Below, in pieces: positions 17,071 through 25,820 of a stretch of DNA of 64,000 nt. Source of the DNA: Desulfurivibrio sp. (lineage in GTDB: Bacteria > Desulfobacterota > Desulfobulbia > Desulfobulbales > SURF-16); the NCBI GenBank assembly GCA_003605035.1, contig QZKJ01000060.1, positions 41,660-105,659 on the forward strand, written 5' to 3'. The translations under genes and the position numbers were made by a program. Numbering within the stretch: position 1 is the stretch's first letter; every line of letters begins with the position of its first letter. The notes below the pieces were generated by a model that saw nothing but the letters and a program-made list of their open reading frames with translations, had not been told where the DNA came from and did no database searches.

Positions 17071-18507
17071 TCAGCCCTCTGAAGCGGGATGGGACAAGGG
17101 AATATCGTTGTTGCGGATGAACTGACTCAGCGACTGGCGGGTCAGGCCGATCAGCCGGGCGGCGATGCTGATATTGCCGCCCGCCCTTTTCAGGGCCTCC
17201 CTGGCCAGCTGGTAGCGCACCTCTTTCATGGACGGCAGCTCATCACCGAAACTGACGGCCCCGGCGTCCGCATCCCCTTTGTCCCTGGCATCCTTTGGCT
17301 CATTTAAGCCCATGTTTACGGCAAACGGCTCAAGCCCCAGGATGGTCCCCTCCTGCCGGCTCACGGCGTCAAAGATCATGGCCTTGAGTTCCCGGATGTT
17401 GCCGGGAAAAGAATAATTTGCCAGCAGGGTGTAAAGCTCGGCAGGCACGCTGAACTGCTTTTTGCCGAATTCTGCCGCCGCAAGTTTGACAAAATGGGGG
17501 ATCAGCAGCGGCAGATCATCATAGCGCTCGCGCAGGGGCGGCAGGTGCACATGATGGGCGTTCAGCCGGAAGTAGAGATCCTTCCTGAAGGCGCCGGCCA
17601 CGAGCATTTCCTCGATATTGCGATTGGTGGCCACGATGATGCGGGCGTCACTGGTCTGGGGGATATCCGCGCCCAGCGGGTGGAATTCCTTTTCCTGCAG
17701 CAGACGCAGCAGTTTAACCTGGGATTTCATGCTGAGATCGCCGATTTCATCAAGAAAAAGGGTGCCGGAGGCGGCCTTGACGATCTGCCCTTCCCTGTTG
17801 CCCGTGGCGCCGGTATAGGCCCCCCTGACATGGCCGAACAGGGTGTCGGCGAAGACGTCATCATCAATGCCCGCGGCGTTGACCGCCACAAATCGGCCGC
17901 TTCTGCCGCTGGCCCGGTGAATGGCGCGGGCGGCAAGCTCTTTGCCGACCCCGGTTTCGCCGCTGATGAGCACCGGCTGGGCGCTTGGTCCTATCTGTTC
18001 AATATAATGAAAAATATTCAGGACTTCCCGGTTGCCGGTCACCGAGTCGTGAAAGAGATCCGGCTGCCGGGGCTGGTGGTCCTGTTCCTTGCCGCGCAGG
18101 GCTTCATTTTCCCGGCGCAGCTCCCGCACCTCCAGGGCGCCGCTGATGCAGGCCAGCAGACGCCCGCTGTTGAGTGGCTTGGTGATATAGTCAAAGGCCC
18201 CTTTTTTCATGCAGCCCACCACCATGTCGACCGATTCCGTGGCCGTGGCCATGATGACGGGCAGGTGGGGATAGTGGGCTACGATCTCCTGCAGCAGTTC
18301 GTCGCCCTGCATATGGGGCATGGTGATATCCAGAAAAACCAGCGAAGCCCCCTTTTCCTGGAGGAAGGGCAGCACCCTGCGGCTGTCGTTGACGGCGATG
18401 ACGTTGTTATAGCCGTTGATGGTCAGGATCCGGGCCACCGCCCTGGAGACATCCACATCGTCATCGACCAGGACGATGGGCGCGTCCGGCTGGAGCAGTT
18501 CATTCAT
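17071..18507 (-). CDS. Sigma-54-dependent NtrC-family response regulator
   Basis: 478 residues in the order receiver, AAA+ and Fis-type HTH. The receiver has IVLVDDDVDVSR, LVFLDITMPHMQG and ITKPLNSG. The AAA+ domain has Walker A GETGVGKELAARAIH, the sigma-54 contact loop as GAYTGA (Tyr variant of GAFTGA), Walker B TLFLDEIGDL and the arginine-finger region ATNRNIEEM. The C-terminal HTH is NISIAARLIGLTRQSLSQFI. It activates sigma-54 promoters when phosphorylated. It is the last gene of a four-gene minus-strand signalling operon, 74 bp after the REC-GAF kinase, and so is its likely output. Confidence 0.95.
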   Translation of the reverse strand: MNELLQPDAPIVLVDDDVDVSRAVARILTINGYNNVIAVNDSRRVLPFLQEKGASLVFLDITMPHMQGDELLQEIVAHYPHLPVIMATATESVDMVVGCMKKGAFDYITKPLNSGRLLACISGALEVRELRRENEALRGKEQDHQPRQPDLFHDSVTGNREVLNIFHYIEQIGPSAQPVLISGETGVGKELAARAIHRASGRSGRFVAVNAAGIDDDVFADTLFGHVRGAYTGATGNREGQIVKAASGTLFLDEIGDLSMKSQVKLLRLLQEKEFHPLGADIPQTSDARIIVATNRNIEEMLVAGAFRKDLYFRLNAHHVHLPPLRERYDDLPLLIPHFVKLAAAEFGKKQFSVPAELYTLLANYSFPGNIRELKAMIFDAVSRQEGTILGLEPFAVNMGLNEPKDARDKGDADAGAVSFGDELPSMKEVRYQLAREALKRAGGNISIAARLIGLTRQSLSQFIRNNDIPLSHPASEG

Positions 18508-18581
18508 TTTTCCGCCATTCCTCCTGTTTTCGTTTTCCCGGCACAGCCCTGTTGTCCCATCCCCATCATGATAACGCGGCC

Positions 18582-20468
18582 TCAGGCAATACGATCGGCG
18601 GTTTCCACCGGGATGTAAACCCTGAAGGTCGCCCCTTCCCCCTCCGTGCTTTCCACGGTAAGATGAAAATTCAGCTCGCGGATGATGCCGAGGGTGACGG
18701 AGAGACCGAGACCGGTGCCTTCGCCCACCTCCTTGGTGGTGAAAAAGGGCTCCAGGCAGCGCTTCTGCACCTGCTGGTTCATGCCGATGCCGTTATCCTT
18801 CACCTCAAGGACGATCACCTGGCTGGAGGTTGTCTCGCTTTTCCTGAAGTGCATGGCGGCAAGTTCCTCATCCGGGAGATTCCGCCAGGTCAGGGAGATG
18901 GCGATTTTCTTGGCAATGGCCGGGTTCTGCCGCTGCTTCTTTTCCACGGCGTAGCGGGCATTGGACAGCAGGTTGACGACAATCTGCTCAAATTTCTGGC
19001 TGTCGGTCCGCACCAGGGGCAGGTCGGGGCTGACGGACTCACTGTATTCGATCATGTGTAGCCGGAACTGCTCCTTGAAAAAGGTCATGGCCTCCTGCAG
19101 GGGCCACTGCAGGCTGACCTTTTTCCAGTCACCGGAGGAGGCCCGGGAAAAGGAGCGCATGCTGTTGATGATATTGGTGATTTTTTTGACGTTGCTGCGC
19201 ATCTCCAGGGCTGCCTCGGCCGCCGGACAATGGGGATCATGCCTGTCAAAATAACTCTTGCAGGTCTCGGCCCCGAGATTGATGACGGTAAGCGGCTGAT
19301 GGATCTCGTGGCCGATGCCGGAGGCCATTTCGCCCAGGGCCGTCAATCTGCCGGCATGGGCAAGCTGGGCCTGGTGGGCCGCCAGGCTCTGTTCCACGCT
19401 CTCCCGCAGGATGGCCGTGCCGAGCAGGCTGGCCGCCGTTTTCAGGGCGTCAAGCTCGGGGCTCGGCCATTCCCGGTCATTCAGGCAGTCTTCAAAACCG
19501 ATCATCCCCCAGCAGGAATCGTTGACCATGATGGGCGCCACGGCAATGGATCTGATGTTGTAACTGCGCAGAAAGGAGATGATATTCGGCTCGGTGAAGC
19601 TTGAGACATTGCCGCAGACCAGTTCTCCCTGCAGGAAGGCCCTGCGCCAGCTGTCGAAGTGGTATTTTGTGTAGGAAAGCGCGGCGGGCAGGGGATCATG
19701 GATCTCCGGCGGCGTTCCCTCGCTGGCGACCCAGCGGAATCTGGGCCTGGCCAGCAGTTCGCCGCTGTCGTCCACCTGGTGCTGCATGATATGGATGCGG
19801 CTGACCCCCATCACCAGCCCCATTCTGCCCAGCAATTCCTCGATGTAGACCTGCCAGTCCCGGTTCAGCAGCAAGGCCTTGGCCATGTCATTGACCGCGG
19901 CAAGCACCATGTCGCGTCTGAGCAGAATAGCCTCCAGCCGCTTGCGCCGGGCCACGTCGGACTCCAGCTGCCGGTTCTTGTCGTTCAGCTCCTGGAGCAG
20001 GCGCTTGTTTTCCCTGGTGAGCAGATAGACCTCGCCTGCCTTGTGCAGCAGCTGCAGCAGCTCATCCTCCTCCCAGGGCTTGATGATATAATGGTAGATT
20101 TTCCCCTTGTTGATTGAATCGAGAATGTCGGCCACATCGGTATAGGCGGTGAGGATGATGCGCACCACATCAGGCTCCACGGCCCTGATCTGGCGCAGCA
20201 GCTCCACGCCGGTCATGCGGGGCATGCGCTGATCAGCCACCACGATGGCGATATCCGGCGTATTCTCGAAGATTTCCAGGGCCGCGGGCCCGGAATCAGC
20301 AGTGAAAATGGTGAAATAACGCTTGAAGGCGATGGAAAAGTTGATCAGGTTCGCCTTTTCATCATCCACATAAAGAATCTTCAGTTTTTCCAAAGTAGCC
20401 CCCGCTTCCAGGTGATCAGCTCCGCCAGTGTACCTTTTACCATACAACAACTCCCCGTCCCATTTCAA
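18582..20468 (-). CDS. Cytosolic REC-GAF histidine kinase
   Basis: Up to 628 residues. An N-terminal receiver (ILYVDDEKANLINFSIAF, VVADQRMPRMTGVELL, IIKPWEED) of the RpfG/HupR type is followed by a coiled coil (LTRENKRLLQELNDKNRQLE), a GAF domain (~200-355), HisKA (ALGEMASGIGHEIHQPLTVI) and HATPase (NLLSNARYAVEK, VKDNGIGMN, GEGTGLGLSVTLGII). There is no membrane segment. The longest frame starts with TTG overlapping the upstream kinase by 4 bp; a TTG at 20393 directly before EKLKILYVDDE is an alternative. The receiver suggests a relay: membrane kinase, this protein, then the sigma-54 regulator. Confidence 0.9.
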   Translation of the reverse strand: MKWDGELLYGKRYTGGADHLEAGATLEKLKILYVDDEKANLINFSIAFKRYFTIFTADSGPAALEIFENTPDIAIVVADQRMPRMTGVELLRQIRAVEPDVVRIILTAYTDVADILDSINKGKIYHYIIKPWEEDELLQLLHKAGEVYLLTRENKRLLQELNDKNRQLESDVARRKRLEAILLRRDMVLAAVNDMAKALLLNRDWQVYIEELLGRMGLVMGVSRIHIMQHQVDDSGELLARPRFRWVASEGTPPEIHDPLPAALSYTKYHFDSWRRAFLQGELVCGNVSSFTEPNIISFLRSYNIRSIAVAPIMVNDSCWGMIGFEDCLNDREWPSPELDALKTAASLLGTAILRESVEQSLAAHQAQLAHAGRLTALGEMASGIGHEIHQPLTVINLGAETCKSYFDRHDPHCPAAEAALEMRSNVKKITNIINSMRSFSRASSGDWKKVSLQWPLQEAMTFFKEQFRLHMIEYSESVSPDLPLVRTDSQKFEQIVVNLLSNARYAVEKKQRQNPAIAKKIAISLTWRNLPDEELAAMHFRKSETTSSQVIVLEVKDNGIGMNQQVQKRCLEPFFTTKEVGEGTGLGLSVTLGIIRELNFHLTVESTEGEGATFRVYIPVETADRIA

Positions 20469-22207
20469 TCCATCTTCATGGGGAAGATGGGCGGAGAAAC
20501 CGGCAGGATCACCTCGAAAACCGTGCCCTCGCCCACCTTGCTTTCCACATTGATCCTGCCGCTGTGCTGCTTGATGATGTCATAGGAGATGCCGAGCCCC
20601 AGCCCGCTGCCCTTGCCCACCTCCTTGGTGGTGAAAAAGGGGTCGAAAATCCGGTTGATCAGATCCTTGTCAATGCCGCAGCCGGTATCGGCAAAGCGGA
20701 CATGCACCTGGCCGTTTTCCTGCCAGGTGCTGATGGTCAGCACGCCCTTGCCGTTCATGGCCTGCACGGCGTTCTGCATGATGTTGAGAAAAACCTGGCT
20801 GATCCGGCCGGCCAGACAAGTCACCGGCTCAATGTCGCCGAATTGTTTTCTGATCTCCACCCCCTTCATCTGCCTGCTGTCGATAAAGGGCACGGAGGAT
20901 TCGATGATGCTGTGGATATCCGCTTCCTTGAACTTCTCCGCCCCCTGCCTGGTGAAGATCTTCAGGTCCTTGATGATGCGGGTGGTGCGCGTGGTCCCTT
21001 CCTCGATATTGGCCAGCAGCTGCTCAAAGGTGGCAAAAATGCCGGCAAATTCGATGTCGTTTTTCAGCTCGTGAATGGCTGCGATATTGCCGCGGCGCTC
21101 GTCGCCGTTCGGCATCCCCTCCAGCTCCTCGTAGCTGGCCAGCAGCTCCTTGAGGTCACCCAGCAGTCTTTTCACCGAGGGCAGGGCGCCGGAAATGAAG
21201 TTGACGCTGTTATTGATCTCATGGGCCACCCCGGCCACCATCTGCCCCATGGCAGCCATCTTTTCTGACTGAATGAGCTGCTGCTGCGCCTCCTGCAGTT
21301 TGGCCAGGGTTTCCGACAGTTTGAGGTTGGCGGTCTCCAGCTGGATCTGGCGGTCGGACAGTTCCCTGGTCCGTTCGACCACCTTCACCTCAAGCCCGTC
21401 TTTCAGTTCCTTGATGGTTTCAAAGGATTGCTCCAGTTCCCGGAGCATGCCGCCATAGGTTTCGGAGAGCAGACTGAGATCGTCGCGCACCAAGGCGCCG
21501 CCGGTGTTCTCCCTGACCTTCTTCAGTATGTTGCTGAGCGGCCTGGTCATGTGCCGCACCACCACAAAGGACATGGCCAGGCCAGCGGCGAGGAAGCAGA
21601 CGACGATGACGCCGGTGTTGACCAGGATATGCCGGATCCCCTCGGTGAAGGACTGCTTGGAGATGACCAGCGCCGCGTAGCCGATCAGTTCCTCGGCCGC
21701 CGGTTCAACCTCCGTTTCAAAGAAAAGACTCTCGTCACTGCCAGTGGCGGTGTTGAAATAGACCGGCCACCAGAAGATGAAGCTGTTCGGGGTCTGCCAG
21801 TGCATCTCTCCGGATTCCTTGATGTTTTTAAAAATAGTGGCCAGGTGTTCCGGATTGTCCAGGATCTGGGACAGGGAATTTTCCTGCTTTTTCCGGCTGA
21901 ACAGCATGGCGCCCTCGTGGTTGAAGATGTCCGCCTCCACCACATCCTCATGACTCAGGATGGAATTGACCGGCATGATGAAATCCTGATTGTTCTCCGA
22001 GAAGACGGCGATTCTCACCGACTGGGCCAGCAGCCTGACCAGGGCGAGGCCGTGCTTGATGTTCTCCTGCTCATAGGCCCTCTGCTGGAGCCTGATCAGC
22101 ATCAGGTCAAACAGCACCGCCAGCACCACGACCACGGCCACCAGGGTCAGGCTGATTTTGGCGACAAAGCTTTCCCTGATCCTATGAAAGGGTCTCCACC
22201 TGTTCAT
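20465..22207 (-). CDS. Membrane sensor histidine kinase (HAMP-HisKA-HATPase)
   Basis: 580 residues. TM1 is at ~16-35 (LTLVAVVVVLAVLFDLMLI). A periplasmic sensor of about 150 residues (VRIAVFSENNQDFIMPVNSIL, similar in kind to the locus-1 kinase) precedes TM2 at ~190-210 and HAMP. A long coiled coil (LSDRQIQLETANLKLSETLAKLQEA) leads to HisKA (MAAMGQMVAGVAHEINNSVNFI) and HATPase (FLNIMQNAVQAM, FADTGCGID, GSGLGLGISYDIIKQHSG). It overlaps the upstream binding-protein gene by ATGA, the same arrangement as the locus-1 pair. Confidence 0.93.
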   Translation of the reverse strand: MNRWRPFHRIRESFVAKISLTLVAVVVVLAVLFDLMLIRLQQRAYEQENIKHGLALVRLLAQSVRIAVFSENNQDFIMPVNSILSHEDVVEADIFNHEGAMLFSRKKQENSLSQILDNPEHLATIFKNIKESGEMHWQTPNSFIFWWPVYFNTATGSDESLFFETEVEPAAEELIGYAALVISKQSFTEGIRHILVNTGVIVVCFLAAGLAMSFVVVRHMTRPLSNILKKVRENTGGALVRDDLSLLSETYGGMLRELEQSFETIKELKDGLEVKVVERTRELSDRQIQLETANLKLSETLAKLQEAQQQLIQSEKMAAMGQMVAGVAHEINNSVNFISGALPSVKRLLGDLKELLASYEELEGMPNGDERRGNIAAIHELKNDIEFAGIFATFEQLLANIEEGTTRTTRIIKDLKIFTRQGAEKFKEADIHSIIESSVPFIDSRQMKGVEIRKQFGDIEPVTCLAGRISQVFLNIMQNAVQAMNGKGVLTISTWQENGQVHVRFADTGCGIDKDLINRIFDPFFTTKEVGKGSGLGLGISYDIIKQHSGRINVESKVGEGTVFEVILPVSPPIFPMKMD

Positions 22208-23118
22208 GGTGACGCGTCTTCAGGGATGACCAGCTGCAGTTTTCTGGCCACCGTGGGATTGACAATGGTTTTCACCCTGGTGATGTCCGCCGGGGGCACG
22301 CCGCTCACCGGGGAGCCCAGCAGGATACGGGCGGCCATCACCGCCGCCTGCTCGCCCATGGCCGCCATATCAAAGGTGACGACCAGGGCCGCGCCGCTTT
22401 TCAGATACTTTTCCGAAAAGGCCAGCACCGGCACCCTGTTTTCAAAGGAAAACAGAAAGTAGCTCTCCAGGATCTGCGGATTGGTGACAATGATATCAGG
22501 CAGCAGCCAGATGAGGTCCACCCTGCCGCGCAGTTCCTCGAGACTGGCCGGCACCTCCCTGGCGCTCTTGGCGTGCAGGGCGACAAACTGCAGGTCGGCT
22601 CTGGCCTGGCGGGCCTCCTGGATTTCCATGGCGCTGTGCCCCGTGTTGTAAATGACGCCGATGCGCCGGACCCGGGGCAGCAGCCTGGTCAGTTCGTCAA
22701 ACTGCAGCTTGACCGGGATCTCCAGATTGACGCCGGTGATATTATCCCGGTTTTCGATGATGATCTCCGGGGCCACCACCAGCAGATAGATGATGGGAAT
22801 CTCGCTGATGTCGCGCACCGCCAGCAGGGCGTTGCGGCCCAGGGTGAGGATGAGGTCCGGCCGGGAGGCCAGGATCTCCTGCTCCACCGCGGATTTGATC
22901 GGATTTCTTCTGATATCGATTTCCCGGAAACGATGGGGTTCGATGGATTTGACCCCGCGGGCGGGCAGCAGATGGACCAGTTTGTCGCCAAAGGCCCTCA
23001 CCACCTGCGCCATGGGCATTTCATCGCCGTTTTTCACCACCACGATATCATAGGCCTGGGCGGTGCTGACCCCGGCAAGCAGCATGAGAGTGATGATGAT
23101 GGCAAGCGATTGTTTCAT
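22204..23118 (-). CDS. ABC_sub_bind-type periplasmic protein (locus 2)
   Basis: 304 residues from the ATG at 23118, chosen because it gives a clean signal peptide (MKQSLAIIITLMLLAGVSTAQA); the frame extends 31 codons upstream without a better start. The mature part matches the TrpX-like ABC_sub_bind family: DLILTLGRNALLAVRD, IPIIYLLVVAPE, ITGVNLEIPVKLQFDEL, RIGVIYNTGHS, DLIWLLPD and GAALVVTFDMAAMGEQAA. It is the first gene of the signalling operon and has no transporter partner, so it probably feeds ligand information to the kinase whose gene it overlaps by 4 bp. Confidence 0.85.
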   Translation of the reverse strand: MKQSLAIIITLMLLAGVSTAQAYDIVVVKNGDEMPMAQVVRAFGDKLVHLLPARGVKSIEPHRFREIDIRRNPIKSAVEQEILASRPDLILTLGRNALLAVRDISEIPIIYLLVVAPEIIIENRDNITGVNLEIPVKLQFDELTRLLPRVRRIGVIYNTGHSAMEIQEARQARADLQFVALHAKSAREVPASLEELRGRVDLIWLLPDIIVTNPQILESYFLFSFENRVPVLAFSEKYLKSGAALVVTFDMAAMGEQAAVMAARILLGSPVSGVPPADITRVKTIVNPTVARKLQLVIPEDASP

Positions 23119-23625
23119 GATTATGCAGTAGTTGTTTCCTGACAGACTAACAGGTCTCTTTATCGGCTGCAAGTCCAACCCGCTAAAAAATAAATTGCCG
23201 CAATACGCCATTTTGTTGTTATCACGTCACTTATCACTGATGGTGACATGATGTCGCATGCCGGCCTCCGCTTGATTCATCATCACCCAGCCGGACCAGG
23301 CCCGCGACCTTCCTCCCCCCCCTTGAAATCCGGGAATCGGCCCAGGCGATGTGTCATTGATCGGTATTGCACAAATAATTATTGGACTCCCCTGTCGCCC
23401 CGTGGTAACATTTTTTTTATTTTTCTTTGGGAGTTAAGGAGTGAGGAGTGAGGAGTGAGGAGTAAGGAGTAAGGAGTGAGGAGTAAGGAGTGAGGAGTAA
23501 GGAGTGAGGAGTAAGGAGTGAGAAGTGAGGAGTGAGAAGTGAGGAGTGATTTTCTTCCGTTTTTATTCTGTCTCCTGTCTCCTGAATTCTGAATTCTGAA
23601 TTGTGAATTCTAACTTAATTTCAAC
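23119..23625. repeat. Divergent intergenic region with heptamer arrays
   Basis: A 507 bp region between the divergent binding-protein and receptor genes. From 23430 to 23549 it is a tandem array of 7 bp units (GGAGTGA, GGAGTAA, GAAGTGA). From 23571 to 23612 a second array has six exact 7 bp steps (TCTCCTG twice, AATTCTG twice, AATTGTG, AATTCTA). The receptor start follows 13 bp later with no clear ribosome-binding site. The left part (23220-23400) has GTCAC/GTGAC inverted words but nothing I can name. Changes in array length could alter spacing in front of the receptor gene. Confidence 0.85.
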
Positions 23626-25575
23626 ATGATAACCAAACACAGAAAATTGCCAACCCGTTTTTGCCGCGCCACCTTACCCGCCCTGCTGGCCGCGGCCCTC
23701 TGCTGCCAGCCGGCTGTGGCGGCGGAGGAGCAGGCCGCCGCCGAGGGCGAGAAGCTTCTCTCCCTCTACTTTGACCGGGAGCAGACCGAGGAAACCACCA
23801 CCCGCTCCCCCAAGCCGCTCTCCCGGGTGGCGGAGAATGTGACCATCATCACCGCGGACGAGATCGAGAAAATGCATGCCCGTACCCTGGCCGAGGTGCT
23901 GGACCGCCAGCCAGGCCTGTTTGTCATGTTCCACGGCCGGGATTTCCTCAGCAATGACATAACGAAGGTCCTGGCCACCCGCTCCCATCACACCCTCTTC
24001 CTGCTGGACGGGGTGCGCATCAACCTCAATTCCAGCGGGGCGGCCATCACCAACTTCATCCCGCTCACCATCATCAAGCGCATCGAGATCATCAAGGGGC
24101 CGGCCTCCTCATCCTGGGGTTCGTCCCTGGGCGGGGTGGTCAACATCATCACCAGGGACGCCGGCAGGTCTCTCTCCCCCACCGGCAGCGTCCGCGCCAG
24201 CTACGGGGAAGGCGACAGCCGGGAGGTGGCGGCCGAGGCGGCCGGCGGGGCAGGCAGGTTCGGCTACTATCTCGCCGGCTCCAATCTCGACTCCAACGGC
24301 CTGGCGCTTGACCGCTACGCCGAGAGGGACACCGTCTACGGCAAGATGGAGGTGCAGCTGCCTCACAACTCCAGCCTCACCGCCGCGGCCGGCTACAGCG
24401 ATCCCTTTTATCGGGCCCTGAACTGGAGCAACGCCTGGGATATCACCGGGCTCGATCTCTACGACGAGATCGATCACCGCAACCTGTGGGCCACCCTGTT
24501 CTTTGATACCGAACTGACCGAGCGGCTGAGTCTGCACCTGGCCGTCCAGCGCTTTGAAAATGACTATGCCCATGACTTATTTTCACTGGACAGCGGCCCG
24601 GGCAGGGCACAGGGGGATCTCATCTATGGCGAGCAGTGGGATGACGCGGCAAACAGCTTTGCCAGCCGCCTCACCTGGGCCGAGGAGAGCTTCACCGCCA
24701 ACCTCGGCTTTGAGTCCAGCCGCGGCAAGATGGACTACGAGAGCAGCCTGGGCCGCTATTTCAATGGCCCCTCCACCACCTTCGCCGAGACGGAAAAAGA
24801 GGAGCGCCGCGGTCTCTATGCCAACGCCACCTTTGCCCTGGGCCGCTTCTCCATGACCCCCGGCCTGCGCTACGACTACAACGCCAACTCCGAGGAGTTC
24901 GTCAGCCCCTCCCTCGGCGCTACTTACCAGCTGTTTGCTGACACCCTGCTGCGCGCCTCCATTGCCAGGGGTTTTTCCGCCCCCTACCTCTCCGCCTCCG
25001 CCCATTCCCCGGACCTGGAGCCGGAGACCATCTGGGCCTACCAGGCCGGGGTGGAAACCGGCCGCCTTCCCTATCTGTGGCTGAAATGCACCCTCTTTCA
25101 CCAGAAGGTGGAGGACGCCTGGTATACCGACGTGAACCCGCCCTGGTCCAATGCCGGCACCATCCGCTGGAACGGGGTGGAGCTTGAGGCCAGGACCGTA
25201 GAGTTTCACGGCCTGCGGCTCACCACCAATTTCACCCTGGTCATTGAGGACAGCATGGGCGGCGGCTCTGAAGACCGGGAAAACGATGAAACCTATGTGG
25301 CCAATGTCATCGTCGACTACACCAATCATGCGCAGGGCTGGCGGGCCGAACTGGCCGGCCATTATTACTGGATGAACAGGTCAGTGAAAAACGAGAGGCC
25401 GCAATACGACGATTTCCTGTGGGATGCCCTGCTCAGCAAGGACCTCAAGGTGTCCGCCGTGCCGGTGGAAATCTATGTCAAGGCCCATAACCTCTTCAAC
25501 GCCAGCCAGTACTTTGACTATGAATACCCCAACCCGGACCGCTGGGTGGAGGCGGGCATTGTGGTGCGCTTCTGA
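23626..25575 (+). CDS. TonB-dependent outer-membrane receptor (locus 2)
   Basis: 649 residues. The signal peptide (ATLPALLAAALCCQPAVAA) is followed by a short acidic segment with LLSLYFDREQTEETTTRSPKPLSRVAENVTIITADEIEKM, the same type of segment as in locus 1. Next come the plug (TLFLLDGVRIN, IIKRIEIIKGPASSSWGSSLGGVVNIITR) and a barrel ending WVEAGIVVRF. The ligand is unknown. It is transcribed away from the four-gene signalling operon and towards the peptide/radical-SAM pair 80 bp downstream, so it may be controlled by the former and could transport the product of the latter; both links are inference. Confidence 0.9.
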   Translation: MITKHRKLPTRFCRATLPALLAAALCCQPAVAAEEQAAAEGEKLLSLYFDREQTEETTTRSPKPLSRVAENVTIITADEIEKMHARTLAEVLDRQPGLFVMFHGRDFLSNDITKVLATRSHHTLFLLDGVRINLNSSGAAITNFIPLTIIKRIEIIKGPASSSWGSSLGGVVNIITRDAGRSLSPTGSVRASYGEGDSREVAAEAAGGAGRFGYYLAGSNLDSNGLALDRYAERDTVYGKMEVQLPHNSSLTAAAGYSDPFYRALNWSNAWDITGLDLYDEIDHRNLWATLFFDTELTERLSLHLAVQRFENDYAHDLFSLDSGPGRAQGDLIYGEQWDDAANSFASRLTWAEESFTANLGFESSRGKMDYESSLGRYFNGPSTTFAETEKEERRGLYANATFALGRFSMTPGLRYDYNANSEEFVSPSLGATYQLFADTLLRASIARGFSAPYLSASAHSPDLEPETIWAYQAGVETGRLPYLWLKCTLFHQKVEDAWYTDVNPPWSNAGTIRWNGVELEARTVEFHGLRLTTNFTLVIEDSMGGGSEDRENDETYVANVIVDYTNHAQGWRAELAGHYYWMNRSVKNERPQYDDFLWDALLSKDLKVSAVPVEIYVKAHNLFNASQYFDYEYPNPDRWVEAGIVVRF

Positions 25576-25601
25576 TGCCCTCCCCCTTTCCGGCCGGAAC
25601 T

Positions 25602-25630
25602 CTTGGCCAGGGCCGCAAGGCTTTTTTTTA
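25602..25630 (+). terminator. Weak terminator after the receptor gene
   Basis: An imperfect hairpin (CTTGGCC at 25602-25608 with GGCCGCAAG at 25611-25619, bulged) followed by a T8 run. It separates the receptor from the peptide gene and may act as partial terminator. Confidence 0.45.
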
Positions 25631-25655
25631 ATCTTTACTTAGCAGGGAGGAAAAC

Positions 25656-25754
25656 ATGAAAAAACCTATCAAAGTCCTGAACAACGGTAAAAAAGTGCAG
25701 GAAGTGGCTTCTTTAGAAGGATGCTGTAAGGGAGCGCCTTCCGCCACGAAATAA
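25656..25754 (+). CDS. Putative RiPP precursor peptide, 32 residues
   Basis: A 32-codon ORF with a strong ribosome-binding site (AGGGAGG, 5 nt before ATG). The Lys-rich leader-like half (MKKPIKVLNNGKKVQ) runs into EVASLEGCCKGAPSATK, with adjacent cysteines at 23-24 followed by small residues. It lies 66 bp before a radical SAM/SPASM gene on the same strand, the standard layout for ribosomally made peptides with radical-SAM modification. From memory it fits the group called geopeptides in Geobacter relatives, but I cannot verify that. Likely reactions are thioether or C-C crosslinks at Cys or nearby residues. The modification site is unknown. Confidence 0.72.
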   Translation: MKKPIKVLNNGKKVQEVASLEGCCKGAPSATK

Positions 25755-25779
25755 GGCCCGCGGTTGTTCACCTTTTTGG

Positions 25780-25806
25780 GGAGAGCCGCGGCTCTCCTTT
25801 TTTTTT
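25780..25806 (+). terminator. Hairpin terminator/attenuator between peptide and maturase
   Basis: A perfect palindrome, GGAGAGCCGCGGCTCTCC (25780-25797), is followed by nine T. It can only end transcripts that start at or before the peptide gene, so read-through would give much more peptide mRNA than maturase mRNA, as is usual for RiPP operons. Confidence 0.85.
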
Positions 25807-25820
25807 GGGAGAAACGAGCC

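Noticed and set aside
16687..17082. 131-codon plus-strand frame in a gap
   Set aside because: No ribosome-binding site, no recognisable domain, odd composition.
17494..18618. 374-codon plus-strand frame
   Set aside because: Antisense shadow of the sigma-54 regulator, which has all family motifs; high GC opens the reverse frame.
23270..23345. Possible cobalamin-type riboswitch before the receptor gene (CAGCCGGACCAGGCC)
   Set aside because: Only one box looks similar. The core GCCACTG and GCAACTGT-like parts and the pairing order are missing, and repeat arrays separate it from the gene.
23430..23549. CRISPR-like regularity of the repeat arrays
   Set aside because: Units are only 7-9 bp with no spacers and no cas genes nearby.
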